From positions 131,724,150-131,788,149 of the forward strand of contig CM053026.1 in NCBI GenBank assembly GCA_028564925.1: DNA of 64,000 nt. The letters run 5' to 3'. Position numbers and translations under genes: made by a program. Positions 63,696-64,000 of this stretch are shown one piece after another. Source of the DNA: Lithobates sylvaticus. Its lineage: Eukaryota; Chordata; Amphibia; Anura; Ranidae. Under the pieces are notes generated by a model that was given only the letters and a program-made list of their open reading frames with translations, was not told where the DNA came from and did no database searches. Position 1 is the first letter of the stretch. The number at the start of each line of letters is the position of its first letter.

Positions 63696-63985
63696 AGGAC
63701 AGTGGTGTAGTGGTTAGCACTTTCACCTAGCAGCAAAAGGGTCGCTGGCTCCAATCCCAACACTATCTGGTGTTTGCACATTCTGTGGTTTCCTCCCACA
63801 TTCTAAAGACATGTTAGGTTAATTGGATCCCATCTAAATGAACCCTAGTATGTATGAATGTGAGTTAGGGACCTTAGATTGAAAGCTCCTTGAGGGCAGG
63901 GAGTCATGTGAATGTACATGTAAAGACCCCCGTGAATTGACTGCACTATATACTGCAGTCAATTTACACAGCTCTTTACATATAG
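63696..63985 (+). mobile_element. tRNA-derived SINE
   Basis: A box-like AGTGGTTAGCACTTTCACC and a B box-like GGCTCCAATCC lie about 40 bp apart, as in a tRNA-type RNA polymerase III promoter. GTTTCCTCCCACATTC and CCTTAGATTGAAAGCTCC follow, matching a SINE that I remember from frogs. The 3' tail is partly decayed. Confidence 0.75.
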
Positions 63986-64000
63986 ATGGTTAGAAAATGC

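Overview
The window looks like repeat-dense, non-coding DNA of a frog, most likely a true frog (Ranidae) or a close relative. The reason is the mix of families: Penelope-like elements (PLEs) with GIY-YIG endonucleases, a split-direct-repeat tyrosine-recombinase retrotransposon (Ngaro type), a full-length L1/Tx1-like LINE, Tc1 and hAT transposons, many palindromic MITEs with TTA/TAA target duplications, and an abundant ~1 kb repeat ('element B' below) that I remember from ranid sequence. I found no convincing host protein-coding gene, tRNA, rRNA or CRISPR array.

Layout. 1-8.7 kb: old DNA with a folded-back Tc1 fragment (472-955), two PLE terminal relics with hammerhead-like motifs (about 1.07-1.32 and 5.78-6.06 kb), four abutting MITEs (2,318-3,511) and an 82-bp foldback (8,014-8,195). 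8.7-14.4 kb: element B (9,155-10,123), a hAT-type element with an 8-bp target duplication (10,152-11,308), an internally deleted Tc1 (11,418-12,626) and a second element B split by a TA-flanked MITE (12,969-13,716).

14.2-49.7 kb is a nest of retroelements. An old PLE (PLE-C, minus strand, 5'-truncated near 17,593) is followed by PLE-B (17,609-49,690, 15-bp target duplication). PLE-A inserted inside the reverse transcriptase motif A of PLE-B (18,575-46,888, 14-bp target duplication). PLE-A is a head-to-head pair: a leftward copy with ORF1 and ORF2, and a rightward copy 5'-truncated within ORF1. Later, 14,246 through the point now at 38,672 was duplicated in tandem (junction 23,104/23,105). Later still, a 6.7-kb Ngaro-type element entered only the second unit (29,311-36,007), so the empty site survives in the first unit at 20,434-20,439. 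This gives an ordered history of five events.

49.7-54.86 kb is mostly featureless old DNA with small repeats. 54,874-62,029 is a full-length LINE with intact ORF1 (391 aa) and ORF2 (1,267 aa: AP endonuclease, RT, CCHC), a poly(A) tail and a 14-bp target duplication. 62-64 kb holds SINE and element B pieces and a tRNA-derived SINE.

The genes present serve the elements themselves: PLE-A ORF2 provides RT plus GIY-YIG nicking for target-primed insertion, the LINE ORF1p/ORF2p pair does the same with an AP endonuclease, and the Ngaro element integrates by tyrosine-recombinase crossover. All family names come from motif recognition and memory; no database search was run.
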